DNA of 64,000 nt, taken from contig OZ025873.1 of NCBI GenBank assembly GCA_964019415.1, forward strand, positions 9,694,460 to 9,758,459, given 5' to 3'. The translations under genes and the position numbers were made by a program. Of the stretch, positions 1 to 11,520 are shown in pieces; within the stretch, counting starts at the first letter, position 1; each line of letters opens with the position of its first letter. Under the pieces are notes generated by a model. That model was not told where the DNA came from. It did not search any database and saw only the letters and a program-made list of their open reading frames with translations. The stretch comes from Ianthella basta (Eukaryota > Porifera > Demospongiae > Verongiida > Ianthellidae).

Positions 1-57
1 TGGGCTGTTGCCAACTACCTGCCTTCTCCCCTCCCCTCCCCTCCCCTCCCCCCAAAG

Positions 58-1074
58 CCATATGCATGGGAGAGTCGTGAGCACCTCCGCCGTCTTCTGG
101 TGGGTCAAGATGTGAAGTTTGCGGTGGAGCACAAAGTGGCGAGCAGTGGTCGTGAGTACGGCACTGTGTGGGTACGCGTGGCCGGGGAGGTGAAGTGCGC
201 TAATGAGGAGCAGGTGTCAGCCGGGTGGGCCGAGGTGCGGTCTGGAATGAAGACAGAGTGAGTGGAAGGGCAGCTTGCAGTGACCGTGTTGATGGCACAG
301 TCATGCAATGGAAATGTGTTAGGGATAAGTAACTCTGTCAGTGACTTCACCTATAATACATCCATGTGTGCTCTACTGTACACTACACTCCATGTGTGCC
401 CTACTGTACACTACACTCCATGTGTGCCCTACTGTACACTACACTCCATGTGTGCCCTACTGTACACTACACTCCATGTGTGCCCTACTGTACACTACAC
501 TCCATGTGTGCCCTACTGTACACTACACTCCATGTGTGCCCTACTGTACACTACACTCCATGTGTGCCCTACTGTACACTACACTCCATGTGTGCCCTAC
601 TGTACACTACACTCCATGTGTGCCCTACTGTACACTACACTCCATGTGTGCCCTACTGTACACTACACTCCATGTGTGCCCTACTGTACACTACACTCCA
701 TGTGTGCTCTACTGTACACTACACTCCATGTGTGCTCTACTGTCCATTGTCAATTTAATATGCTATCAATCATAAAAACAGAACATAATCTATTAGTAAT
801 TAATTATGTGATTGATTCCCTTCACCAAAACAAGTTGGAACATGTAAAAGGTTGTTGTGTTGTTAGCGATGCTGCACCAAATCAAGGTAGCGAGATGATT
901 GGCTGAGGTGCAGGGCCAATAGTTTGCAGTGAGCGCGCTTTGAACTTTGACCTCCAGCCTTGGCAATATATGCCTGCTCTGCTCTGCCCCGCCCCCTCAA
1001 TTGATTGATTGATTGATATCTAGCCTTTATGCAGGGCACAGAGGGCCCAAGTGGTGAACACGTGTGTGTGTGCG

Positions 1075-1156
<82 letters not shown>

Positions 1157-2594
1157 CAGAGAGCACTCTAAGTTGTTGGAGCTGCAGACAGTGGCCAAGG
1201 CAAACAACAGGGGCAAGTGGCAGACAGCTGGTGATGACTCAAAGCCTGTACGCAATATCACGTGGAATGTGGAGAATCTGCAGCAGTTTGTTGACAAGAA
1301 CCAAGGCAAGGAGATTGAAGGTGAGAGTGCCACTCTATAGCTGGGTGGTGTGTGGTCGCGTCACATGCCTTTGGTCTTCTATATGTCAGCTGTGGTGGAG
1401 CACGTGCGTGACGGCTCCACCGTCAGGGTCATCCTCTTACCATCGTTTACCTACCTCACTCTGATGTTGTGTGGAATCAAGTGCCCTGGCTTCAAACGCG
1501 AGGGAGACCGTGACGTTCCAGAGCCCTTTGCTGAGGAAGCACGCTTCTTCTCTGAGGCAAGGCTGCTGCAGAGGGACATCAAAGTCCGTCTGGAGGGTGT
1601 GTCCTCCCAGAACGCAGTGGGCACCGTGCTACACCCGGTAAGGCTGTAACAGTGCACTGCGTGAGTGGGTGGCTGCTGGACCACTCCCCACCCCTTTGCC
1701 TGCAGAACGGCAACATTGCTGAGCGCCTGGTGAAGGAGGGTCTTGCTCGGTGTGTGGATTGGTCTATCCGACTGCTGAGCGAGGGCCGCGAGGTGCTGCG
1801 GACGGCAGAGAAGGAGGCTAAGGAGAAGCGGCTGAGGATTTGGAAGGTGAGTCCAGCCCACTGCAGGTCCACCTTGGCCACCTGTGGGACTGTATGTATA
1901 CAGGGGGTTGGGCTTTGGGCTAGTCTTAGCATCGTTCATACGAAGCCCTTGTAGTGCCTAATGGTATTCATAGCCCTCACTGCCTTGTGTAGGATTACAA
2001 GCCAACTGAGGTGGCCATGCCTCTCGGCCAGAAGGAGTTTGTGGCACGTGTGGTGGAGGTGGCTAATGCGGACGCCCTGGTGGTCCGATTGCCTTCCACT
2101 GGCAAGCACCAGAAGATCTTCTTCTCTAGTCTCCGTCCTCCAAGGTGGGCAAGTGTAACAGACAGTGTGTGACAGCGTGTGACAGTGTGTGATGGAAAGT
2201 GACAATGTGTACTGGAAAGTGACAATGTGTACTGGACAGTGACAGATGGTGTTAGATTCTTCTTTTGTGGCTTCTCAGACTTGACAAACCTGAAGAAGGA
2301 GAGGGTCAGCCCCAGCAATCAAGTGGAAGGTCCCGCCCCCTATACGAGGTGCCATACTTGTTTGAGGCTCGTGAGTTCCTGAGGAAACGTCTCATTGGTC
2401 GAAAGGTCAACGTCACTGTGGACTATGTGAGGCCGGCACAGGATGGCTTCCCTGAGCGCATCTTCTGCACCATCACTAGGGAGAACATGTGAGCACGCTT
2501 AGAGCAGATCAGTGGACTCGCCAGTGACGTCCTTGAGGCATCCCTCTGTGAATGTGGCTACCTACCACTCACCTACCACCTTTCACTGCACCAC

Positions 2595-2674
<80 letters not shown>

Positions 2675-3205
2675 CCTCAATACTTGCGTCTCCCATCTAT
2701 CAAATGTCCCCTCCCATTCCCCACCTATCAAATACTCCACCTACTCCCCACCCTTCCAATGCCCCACCCACTCCCCACCCTTCCAATGCCCCACCCACTC
2801 CCCACCCTTCAAGTACCCCACCCGCTCCCCACCCTTCAAGTACCCCACCCGCTCCCCACCCTTCAAGTACCCCACCCACTCCTGCCTAGAAACATGGCTG
2901 AGGCTCTGATCAGCAAGGGCTATGGTAAGGCCCTCCGCCATCGCCAGGATGACGACCTTCGCTCCTCTTGCTACGACGAGCTCCTGTCAGCCGAGGCACG
3001 AGCAGAGAAGAACAAGAAGGGACTGTTTAGCAAAAAGGAGTACACGCCTATCAAGGTGGCAGACTTCTCAGGGGTGAGCAGGAGGGGGAGGGGAAGGGAG
3101 GGGGAGGGGAGGGGAGGGGAGGGGAATACAGATCAATGTTTGACTTACTGTTGCTGAGTGCATAGAAAGAGTCTGTGTCTGTCTGTCTGTCTGTCTGTCT
3201 GTCCA

Positions 3206-3238
<33 letters not shown>

Positions 3239-6200
3239 CTGTGCCGCTAAGTTGTACTTTGCTGTAGTCACTAGTGTGTTGACTGGTCTGTGAGGCAGAC
3301 CCTATCATTTGCCAGTTGTAACTCCTCCCTTTTCCTTCTAAAGGATCCTGCCAAAGCAAAGCATTTCCTGCCCTTCCTTCAAAGAGCTGGCAAGACCACA
3401 GCTCTTGTTGAGGTGGGAGAGGGAGGGGGAGGGGAGGTGTGAATGGGAGGGGAGGTGTGGAGGGGGGAGGGAGAGGGAGAGTACTTGCACCCTCCTCTGC
3501 CTCTGGTCCCCCAGTTTGTCGCTAGTGGGTCGCGGTTCAGGCTGTATTTTCCCAAGGACACTTGCCTTGTCAACTTCCTCCTGGCTGGCGTGAGCTGCCC
3601 TCGCGCTGGCCAGAGCTCGCGTGCTGGGGAGACTATTCCTGGAGAGCCGTGGGGTGACGAAGGACTGACCTTCTCAAAGGAACTCATACTTCAACGAGAG
3701 GTGAGTGGGGCGACAGGGGAGGTGGGCGGGGCAACAGGGGAGGAGGACACCCTTGGTGGGGTGTGCAGTAATTTCTGTGCCTGTGGTTTGTTTTAAATAT
3801 ATTTTTATTGCTTGTGTCATTAGAAATGTTTATTACACAGTAGGCATGTGAAGACTCCAGTTTGGTGTACTGTTTGTGTTGTGGTGGTGTAGGGCCATGT
3901 GGTGCAGTATGTTCACATGTACACTGTACACAGTGGTGCAGAGTGCTCATGTGTACGCACTACACATTGAGGGGTAGTGGGTGCATGGACATACAGGTAT
4001 TGTGGCATGGTCCACGTGCAGGTGGATGTGGAGGTGGAGTCTGTGGACCGAGGGGGCAACTTCATTGGCTGGCTGTACTCGGAGGGCCACAACCTGACAC
4101 AGCTCCTTGTGGAGGAGGGACTGGGCAAAGTGCATGCCAGTGCCGACAGGTGGGCAGGACCAGGGAGGGGGGAACCCTAGTATTAGCAGTAGTGCAGCCT
4201 CTTCATTAAGCATGTACATGGTCTGTGTCAGAGGGCAATGCTGTGTGGCTGAGCACTCATCGCCCAGTCCTCAGTGTGTGGTGTTGAGCGGAGAGAGGTG
4301 TGAAGGGAGTTGGCGCTACATGGTCTGGTTTGGTGACAGGATTCATAATCTCCCATCAGCTGTCACTGACTGACACGCACACACACACACACACTAGCGC
4401 GCGCGCACGCACAGCAAGGTGGGGTGGAGCTGTCTTGCCTTACAACTCCACAGTGTAGACATTGTGTGATATTTGCACTGCTTTCATTCAGTGTTCCTGC
4501 CCAGTGAAGGGCAATGGTTTCCTCTGTGAACTAATCAGCTCACCGGAATGCTGTGTGTTGTGAATGCTTTACATGTTTCTGATGTACGTTGACACAACCT
4601 TGTGTCCACTAGCTGCCTGGGGGGGGACCTGGGGGGACACAGGCTGGTGGGGGTGGGGGGGTGTGGGGCTGCTGCCAGCTCACTCTAGTTTTGAAGGGTA
4701 TAGAATTCTTCTTGCTCCCGAAGAACCTCATATGATTCAATTCACCATATTCTGATGGTTGTCCGTGGCCTCAACACTCGCACACATTCCTCTGTTTGAC
4801 TATAGTCAGTGGCTGAGAAGGGTTCCCTCCCCTTGCCGTGTGTTCGTCCAGGTCACCTCACGCACGGTCACTGTATGACGCCGAACAGCGAGCCAAGTCG
4901 GCCCGCAAGCGAGTGTGGGAGGGATACCAAGAGGAAGCTGAGGGGGAGCAGAATGGGGAGGAGGAGGCAGAGAAGGACGAGGATGTCCCTGCTGCAACTG
5001 AAGAGGAGGAATCAGAGAGGATCACCAGCTACCAAAAGGTATGCACCAGTGGGCGTGTCCTGTTAGTCTCTTGCACAACTGCCCCTCCCCCTCAGGTCCT
5101 GGTGGTCGGTGTCATTGACCCTGTCACATTTTGGGGACAGTTGGAGGACCAAGGTTTGGAGGGGATCACACAAGGTCTCCCTAACCTTCTGACCTCTGAC
5201 CTCTGTCCTCTGACCTCTGATCTCTGCAGGTCCGAAGCTTCAGCAGTTGATGAATAGTCTGCAAAGTGACTTTGCTGCTAGTCCGCCAACGGTGGGCGCC
5301 TTCAGGCCCAGAAAGGGGGAGCTGTGTGCAGCTAAATACAGTGATGGACAGTGGTGAGAGGATTGCCACACTGTCACAACTAGTCCAAGTGCATGTCACT
5401 GGTGACACTGACCCCTCTGTCATGTCACTAGTGACACTGACCCCTCTGTCATATCACCATTGATACTGACCCCTCTGTCATGTCAATGGTGACAATAGCA
5501 CCTCTGTCATGTCACACGTCCGGCATGTCTACTACTTTAAGACTCACTGTGAACCCGTGTGGGTTGAGCTGAGAGCAGACTCCAGGTGAAGGCTCAACTG
5601 ATAACTGATGCAGGCCCTGATATGTTGTGTATCCACAACAGACAGTACCCCTCCGGGTGGGCAGGGTGATGCTCCTTCATTGGATTACACTGAGGTTGGG
5701 CAGATCAATTGTCCTCTCTGCCCCTGTCCTGCACCTCATTGAGGTGGCAGGGCTGAGGTAACTGGAGTGTGGAGTGGTGGTCATTCTTAGAAGTGATTGT
5801 ACTGGCCTTGTAGCGAGTGTTGGGTGCCGGTTTAGTCATGTCCTGAGGTTGGTTGGCTCACCATCTGTCAGCTGTTGCCATTGTCTGTGCTGGTCCTCAG
5901 CTTGTGCTAACCCTGTAGCCTCACCTTACTGTGGGGGAAGCCACTGCCAGAGGTGTGAGGTCAGGACACACTGCTGCGGTAGTGACACCACCTCTTATCT
6001 GGATACATAGAAGTGTATCCATGGCAACAGATAATGATACATGCGTAACATACTTGTTCAGGATTTAGAATTTGCCTACCCCTTCACCTCCTTGTCCTTG
6101 CCCTCCTTCCTCACTCCACCTCCCCATCTCTACCCTCTACCCCTCCCCACCCCCTCCCCTCTCTCCTCACTCCCCTCCCCTCTCTCCTCACTCCCCTCCC

Positions 6201-9200
6201 CTCTCTCCTCACTCCCCTCCCCTCTCTCCTCACTCCCCTCCTCTCTCTCACTCCCCTCCCCTCTCTCCTCACTCCCCTCCCCTCTCTCCTCACTCCCCTT
6301 CCCTCCAACAGGTACAGAGCTGTAGCAGAGCAGGTTGGGCCTAGCCAGGATGTGTCAGTGTTGTATGTGGACTATGGGAATGTGAGTGTGAGGGTGTGTG
6401 AGGGTGAGGGTGTGTGAGTGTGAGGGTGTCTGAGGGTGTGGTGTGTGTGACGGTGTAATGAGTAGCAAGGTGAGCGTGAGGATGGGTGCTGTGGGTGTTG
6501 GGTGGTCCTGACACTGGAGTAGGTGTCAGTGTTGGAAGCCTCGGAATGCATCCCTGTGATAGTTGCCTTGGCAGATGGATGCCTAACATTTGTTGACACA
6601 AAGACATCAGACCCTGAAGCTCGTTTGGACTGTGAGGTGTGTCAAACGTAATGCCATACAATGCTTTGATCTGTCCCTTCCGTGCATGCAGCGGGAATCC
6701 CTCTCTGTGATCCGTCTGGCTGCTCTGCCGCAGGACTACCGAGCGTGAGTGGGAAGCTCAGGCACACTGGGAAGTAACTCATTGTGTCTGGTGGTGATGC
6801 CCTTCAGTAAATGGCGCTGGGTCACTCGGTTAGGCCTTCAGTGCATTGTACCTCTCAGAGTGATGTGGTATTGTGCACATGTTGTGGAGGAGTCTTGAGG
6901 AGGCCATGCACACACGCACACACCAAGCATGTTGTGCTGTGTATTCAATTACTGTCCTCTGTCCCTCAGACCCCCCTACTTTGCTAAGGAGTACAAGCTG
7001 GCCCATGTTGCTCCAACTGACGATGTGAGCTTGGCATCATGCACTGGTTGTGTGTTGCCTGGTTGTGTTCAGTCACCTCAGTGTGGTAGTAGTAGTGTGG
7101 TAGTCAGTCAGTGTGGTAGTCAGTGTGGTAGTCAGTCAGTATGGTAGTAGTAGTGTGGTAGTCACCTCAGTGTGGTAGTCACCTCAGTGTGGTAGTCACC
7201 TCAGTGTGGTAGTCACCTCAGTGTGGTAGTCACCTCAGTGTGGTAGTCAGTGTGGTAGTCAGTCAGTGTGGTAGTAGTAGTGTGGTAGTCAGTCAGTGTG
7301 GTAGTAGTAGTGTGGTAGTCACCTCAGTGTGGTAGTCAGTCAGTGTGGTAGTCAGTCAGTGTGTGATGGTGATAGTGACTGTATGTTGGTGTGTTGCTGT
7401 TTCCAGGATGACTGGAGGCAGGAAGTGATGCAAACCCTACGGCACCAGACTGAGGTGATTTTGCAGTGCAGTAGGTCCCACCCACTCACACATTAGCTCA
7501 CCCACCCACACCGACATATGGCTTGCTATGCTGATAGACATGATGGTATCCTGTGCAGTGTGGGCTCGCTGTTGCCTGGAGCAACTGTTCACCCGTTTGT
7601 GTGTTATTGTGTCCTTGATCTCTGAACGGTGGTGTGGGAGGTGTACCAGCACGCGGTACTGCGGCCTGTCGTGGGCTAGATCTTGCTCTGTAGGTGCTAG
7701 TGTGCTGTGCACTACAGCAGATGGGCTGTGTTGTGTGTGTATGCACCCTGCTGACCCCACCCCTCCTCTCCCTGCTGACCCCGCCCCTCCTCTTCCTCTT
7801 GACCCCACCCCTCCTCTCCCTACTGACCCCGCCCCTCCTCTTCCTGCTGACCCCACCCCTCCTCTCCCTGCTGACCCCACCCCTCCTCTACCTGGTGACC
7901 CCCCCCAGGGAGTGTGTCAGCTGAATGTGGAGTATGTGATCCAGAATCAGGTGAGAGTGGGGGAGACACGAGAGCATGTCCTCATGGCAGCTGACTACAT
8001 CTGCAAGGTACCATCGAAAACGCTTGCCTTTTACCTGTTGATGTGGCACCCAATTGTTAACCAATTTCATTCCTTTGTGATGGTATGCTATTGACCATGG
8101 GGTGAGATGATGGCAGGGATTCTAGTGATACACTCCCTCTCCTCTCTCCTCTCCTCTCTCACTGCCACATTTCCAGGACTATGTGAGTCTACTAAGCAGT
8201 GCTGGGGCAGACATTGCAGAGGGCCTTGTGCGTGAGGGGCTCCTTCAAGTGCAGCCGCGCAGGGAGCACAGGAGGAGCAAGCTGGTGGGCACTCCTCACT
8301 ACCTACCGTTCACCTTACAACCAGCAGCTTCGCACCCCATGCATTACACTACACTACACTACACCACACTACACCACACTACACTACACAACACCACACT
8401 ACACTACACTACACAACACCACACAGCACTACACTACACCACACTACACCACACTACACAACACCACACAACACCACACTACACAGCACTACACTACACC
8501 ACACTACACTACACAACACCACACTACACAACACCACACAGCACTACACTACACCACACTACACCACACTACACCACACCACACTACACCACACTACACC
8601 ACACTACACCACACTACACCACACAACACTACACCACACAACACCACACTACACAACACTACACCACACTACACCACACCACACTACACCACACAACACA
8701 ACACCACACTACACAACACTACACCACACTACACAACACCACACTACACTACACAACACCACACAACACTACACCACACTACACCACACTACACCACACC
8801 ACACAACACAACACCACACTACACAACACTACACCACACTACACAACACCACACCACACTACACCACACTACACAACACTACACCACACCACACTACACC
8901 ACACTACACAACACCACACTACACTACACTACACCACACCACACTACACCACACAACACTACACTACACAACACTACACTACACCACACTACACTACACT
9001 ACACTACACTACACAGCACTACACAACACAACACTACACAACACTACACCACACAACACCACACTACACAACACAACACCACACTACACCACACTACACT
9101 ACACTACACTACACTACACTACACCACACAACACAACACAACACCACACTACACCACACTACACCACACTACACAACACAACACAACACTACACCACACT

Positions 9201-10376
9201 ACACCACACTACACCACACTACACCACACTACACCACACTACACCACACCACACAACACAACACTACACCACACCACACTACACCACACTACACAACACA
9301 ACACAACACTACACCACACTACACCACACTACACCACACTACACCACACCACACCACACCACACTACACTACACTACACTACACCACACCACACCACACT
9401 ACACTACACTACACCACACTACACTACACTGCACTGCACTACACTACACCACACTACACTACACTACACCACACTACACTACACTACACTACACCACACT
9501 ACACTACACTGCACTGCACTACACCACACCACACTACACTACACTACACCACACTACACTACACTGCACTGCACTACACCACACCACACTACACTACACT
9601 ACACTACACCACACTACACTACACTACACTACACCACACCACACTACACTACATTACACTACACCACACTACACTACACCACACTACACCACACCACACC
9701 ACACCACACCACACTACACTACACCACACTACACTACACTACACTACACTACACCACACTACACTACACCACACTACACCACACTACACTACACTACACC
9801 ACACTACACCACACTACACTACACTACACTACACTACACTACACTACACTGTTCGGAGGTCCTAGAGATGCCATACATGCATGGCCAGGTGTGGACCACA
9901 TTGTGACATGTTCGTGGCACTATTTCCTATCAGTACCACTGAGGTTGATGGAGATCAGATAAATGTTGTACCACAAAGTTTTCATGACCTGTCACACTGT
10001 ACTTCCACAAGCCTACTTTCTCACCCCCACCCCCTCACCCCTCACATCCCCCTCAACTCATGTCCTTTCCCCACGCCCTCTGGTGTAGGTGGTGTCCTAT
10101 ATGGCTGCCCAGGACAGTGCCCGCAAGGAAAGGGTATGTTTCTTCAATCTGTGCCCCACCCCACCCCCTGTCCCACCCCTGCCCCACCCCCTGTCCCACC
10201 CCCCTGTCCCACCCCCTGTCCCACCCCCTGTCCCACCCTTCCTCTCCCCATCCTCTCCCCACACTCCCCCCACCCCCACACACTCCCCCCACACCCCCAC
10301 ACACTCCTCCCACATTCCCCCCTTTCTTTTGCTGCAGCTTAACATTTGGAGGTATGGCGACTTTCGTGAAGACTGA
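58..10376 (+). CDS. SND1: SND1 / Tudor-SN (staphylococcal nuclease and Tudor domain protein), 3' 21 exons; 5' end outside window
   Basis: Exons read at 58-257, 1160-1320, 1390-1637, 1706-1846, 1993-2144, 2279-2488, 2890-3073, 3344-3412, 3515-3700, 4022-4149, 4852-5038, 5096-5153, 5230-5353, 6312-6381, 6692-6744, 6970-7024, 7407-7454, 7909-8007, 8177-8284, 10089-10133 and 10338-10376 (TGA). All junctions are GT-AG and keep frame, giving 854 residues. The animal protein has about 910; roughly the first 75 are missing on the left. Readable signatures: [10 protein letters not shown] and CVDWSI (second SN domain), [15 protein letters not shown] (third), [33 protein letters not shown] and [11 protein letters not shown] (fourth), VDYGNRES (Tudor), and a final SN half ending LNIWRYGDF. 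The known family role is a scaffold and nuclease-fold protein of RNA-processing and silencing complexes, in cytoplasm and nucleus. Several introns are filled with simple repeats. Identification is very secure; individual exon borders are by eye. Confidence 0.95.
361..755. repeat. 28-bp minisatellite in an SND1 intron
   Basis: About 14 near-identical copies of a 28-bp unit containing CATGTGTGCCCTACTGTACA lie between exons 58-257 and 1160-1320. The period is not a multiple of three and the unit lacks stops, so all three plus frames stay open; those frames are not genes. The same intron also carries a (TG)n run at about 1063-1153. Confidence 0.95.
2594..2885. repeat. (AC)n microsatellite followed by a C-rich array reaching the acceptor of an SND1 exon
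   Basis: A run of AC dinucleotides (about 2594-2672) is followed by tandem units of the type CCCCACCCACTCCCCACCC. These continue almost to the acceptor CTGCCTAG of the exon starting at 2890. The array therefore also serves as the polypyrimidine tract. Confidence 0.9.
3173..3242. repeat. (TCTG)n microsatellite in an SND1 intron
   Basis: About 17 copies of the tetranucleotide TCTG with a few substitutions, between exons 2890-3073 and 3344-3412. A purine-rich GGGGA stretch (about 3083-3125) precedes it. Confidence 0.92.
6110..6308. repeat. CT-rich minisatellite abutting an SND1 acceptor
   Basis: Tandem copies of a CTCCCCTCCCCTCTCTCCTCA-like unit of about 20 bp run directly into the acceptor CCAACAG of the exon at 6312. 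Confidence 0.9.
7078..7370. repeat. GTGGTAGTC short tandem repeats in an SND1 intron
   Basis: Degenerate units built from GTGGTAGTCACCTCA and GTGGTAGTCAGTCA fill most of the intron between exons 6970-7024 and 7407-7454. Confidence 0.9.
7750..7906. repeat. 24-bp CT-rich array abutting an SND1 acceptor
   Basis: About six copies of a 24-bp unit (CTGACCCCACCCCTCCTC core) end at the acceptor CCCCCCAG of the exon at 7909. Confidence 0.9.
8341..9851. repeat. 1.5-kb pentanucleotide repeat (ACTAC/ACCAC/AACAC) in an SND1 intron
   Basis: Over 1.5 kb of pentamers of the form TACAC, CACAC and AACAC separate exons 8177-8284 and 10089-10133. No stop codon occurs in two plus frames over more than 500 codons; this follows from the repeat and is not coding. 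Occasional GCACT variants and slow changes in pentamer mix along the array suggest repeated local duplications. Confidence 0.95.
10145..10325. repeat. C-rich short repeats in the last SND1 intron
   Basis: Units of the type CCCTGTCCCACCCC and then CACACTCCCCCCACAC fill the intron between exons 10089-10133 and 10338-10376 and end at a TTTCTTTTGCTGCAG acceptor. Confidence 0.85.
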
Positions 10377-10395
10377 ATAGGGAACAATTACTAAA

Positions 10396-10401
10396 ATTAA
10401 A
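10396..10401 (+). terminator. Candidate poly(A) signal (ATTAAA) of SND1
   Basis: ATTAAA, the commonest variant of AATAAA, lies 20 bp after the SND1 stop codon in an A/T-rich stretch. No canonical AATAAA was seen nearby. Position makes it plausible; transcript ends are not visible from DNA alone. Confidence 0.45.
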
Positions 10402-10726
10402 ATTTACTTTTGTTATCCTTCTCAAGTTCACAGGCAAACTATTTCTGCATTGCACCATTTGATGTGGTTGCTTGTCAACCAGTCGCTAGTGGCTGCCTGC
10501 CTTCAGAGCAGACCAGCTCAGGGCATGCATAGAGAACTGGACTACGTGTCCTCAGTAGTCTGCAGTGCACGCGTGCCATCAGTAGCCGCGCGAGATGCAC
10601 GTAGCGGTAATTAAAAGCCGGAGCAGTGAGTGGAGGAAGCATATTGAAGCCATTTCAATTAAGTGCAAACGGAAATCAATATGACTTCCGGTTAATCACG
10701 CTCCACAGCTGTAGGTGGCGAGCGTG

Positions 10727-10734
10727 TATATAAG
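10727..10734 (+). promoter_or_regulatory. TATA box of the cystine-knot gene
   Basis: TATATAAG lies 86 bp upstream of the ATG at 10820. Transcription would be expected to start about 30 bp further on, near 10757-10762, giving a short 5' leader. A TTCCGG core (ETS-type) lies about 40 bp further upstream. It is the only clear TATA box I found next to a gene here; the housekeeping genes in the window show none. Confidence 0.6.
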
Positions 10735-10819
10735 CAGTGTGCGAAAGACCTGTGAGACAACCATACACGTAAGAAGTGTTAGCGCTCACTGAGTGAATCG
10801 TATATTGCAGTGGACAACC

Positions 10820-11299
10820 ATGAACTTCACAGCGGCGTACGTTGGAGTAATCGTCTTGTTGGTTATCCTGGCGACAGGGGAGGGTGCCACGCGCCGACAA
10901 AGGCTCACGGACAAGATCGCTCAGCACCGCCTGCGGAGGCAGGCCGTGCAAAGCAGCGTGCACTGGTGGTACCGCCGGGCTGCTGACGAGTGCCGGAAGG
11001 AATGGCAGGACATTACAGTAACTGCATGTGGCGTCACTCGTAATTTCCGCGTCCCCGTGTGTGATGGTCGGTGCCACAGCGAGACGACTTACAAAGAGGT
11101 ACCAGGCCGGCCGTTCGAGTTCACACTCCAGCACGACTGCAACTGTTGCTTCATTGAGGACGGCAGTATCAAGTGGCTTGCGGACCCCTTCCCTGGCTGC
11201 TCTGAGCCCGTCCATATCCCAGAAGACTTGACCTGTGCTTGCAGCAAGTGCTTGCGCTACGTGGAGCTGCGCGACGGAGCGCCGTTCAGTCTCGCATAG
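10820..11299 (+). CDS. Secreted cystine-knot (CTCK) precursor, bursicon/DAN-like
   Basis: Single-exon gene of 159 residues, ending TAG at 11297-11299. I chose the ATG at 10820 (context ACAACCATG) because it opens directly on a signal peptide (residues 1 to about 22, hydrophobic core VGVIVLLVILA); an in-frame ATG at 10793 would put a polar stretch first. RLRR at 37-40 fits a furin site, so a mature chain from about Gln41 is likely. The rest has 11 cysteines (58, 70, 81, 85, 107, 109, 110, 127, 139, 141, 144). The spacing includes CDGRC (the CxGxC ring of the knot), CNCC and a terminal CACSKC. This is the pattern of C-terminal cystine-knot signalling proteins; the CxCC and closing CxCxxC resemble bursicon subunits most. 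An odd cysteine count fits a disulfide-linked dimer. Orthology to a named hormone is not established. A TATA box and no introns set it apart from its neighbours. Confidence 0.8.
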   Translation: MNFTAAYVGVIVLLVILATGEGATRRQRLTDKIAQHRLRRQAVQSSVHWWYRRAADECRKEWQDITVTACGVTRNFRVPVCDGRCHSETTYKEVPGRPFEFTLQHDCNCCFIEDGSIKWLADPFPGCSEPVHIPEDLTCACSKCLRYVELRDGAPFSLA

Positions 11300-11520
11300 C
11301 ACAGCGCGAAGGCGCATTTTAACCTAATTTTTTAATTGCTTGTGAAATTATTTATATGTATATATTATATCCACTTGCTTTCTTAAATCGACTTGGCATG
11401 GCAGCTTTTATTGCAGTATATTTTATTGTTTACTTCGACATTTTTATCCACTCAACGCTTTATTGCTTGATGAATATTATTATGGAATGACGTTAAGGAA
11501 CCTAGTAATTGTGAGAAAAA

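Noticed and set aside
8183-9962. Two plus-strand frames of 560-587 codons rich in His/Thr/Tyr
   Set aside because: They are translations of the ACTAC/ACCAC pentamer intron of SND1; only the first 36 codons (8177-8284) are a real exon.
10676-11317. Minus-strand frame of 213 codons over the cystine-knot gene
   Set aside because: It is antisense to a gene with clear signal peptide, furin site and cysteine pattern; it has no such features itself and covers the TATA box.
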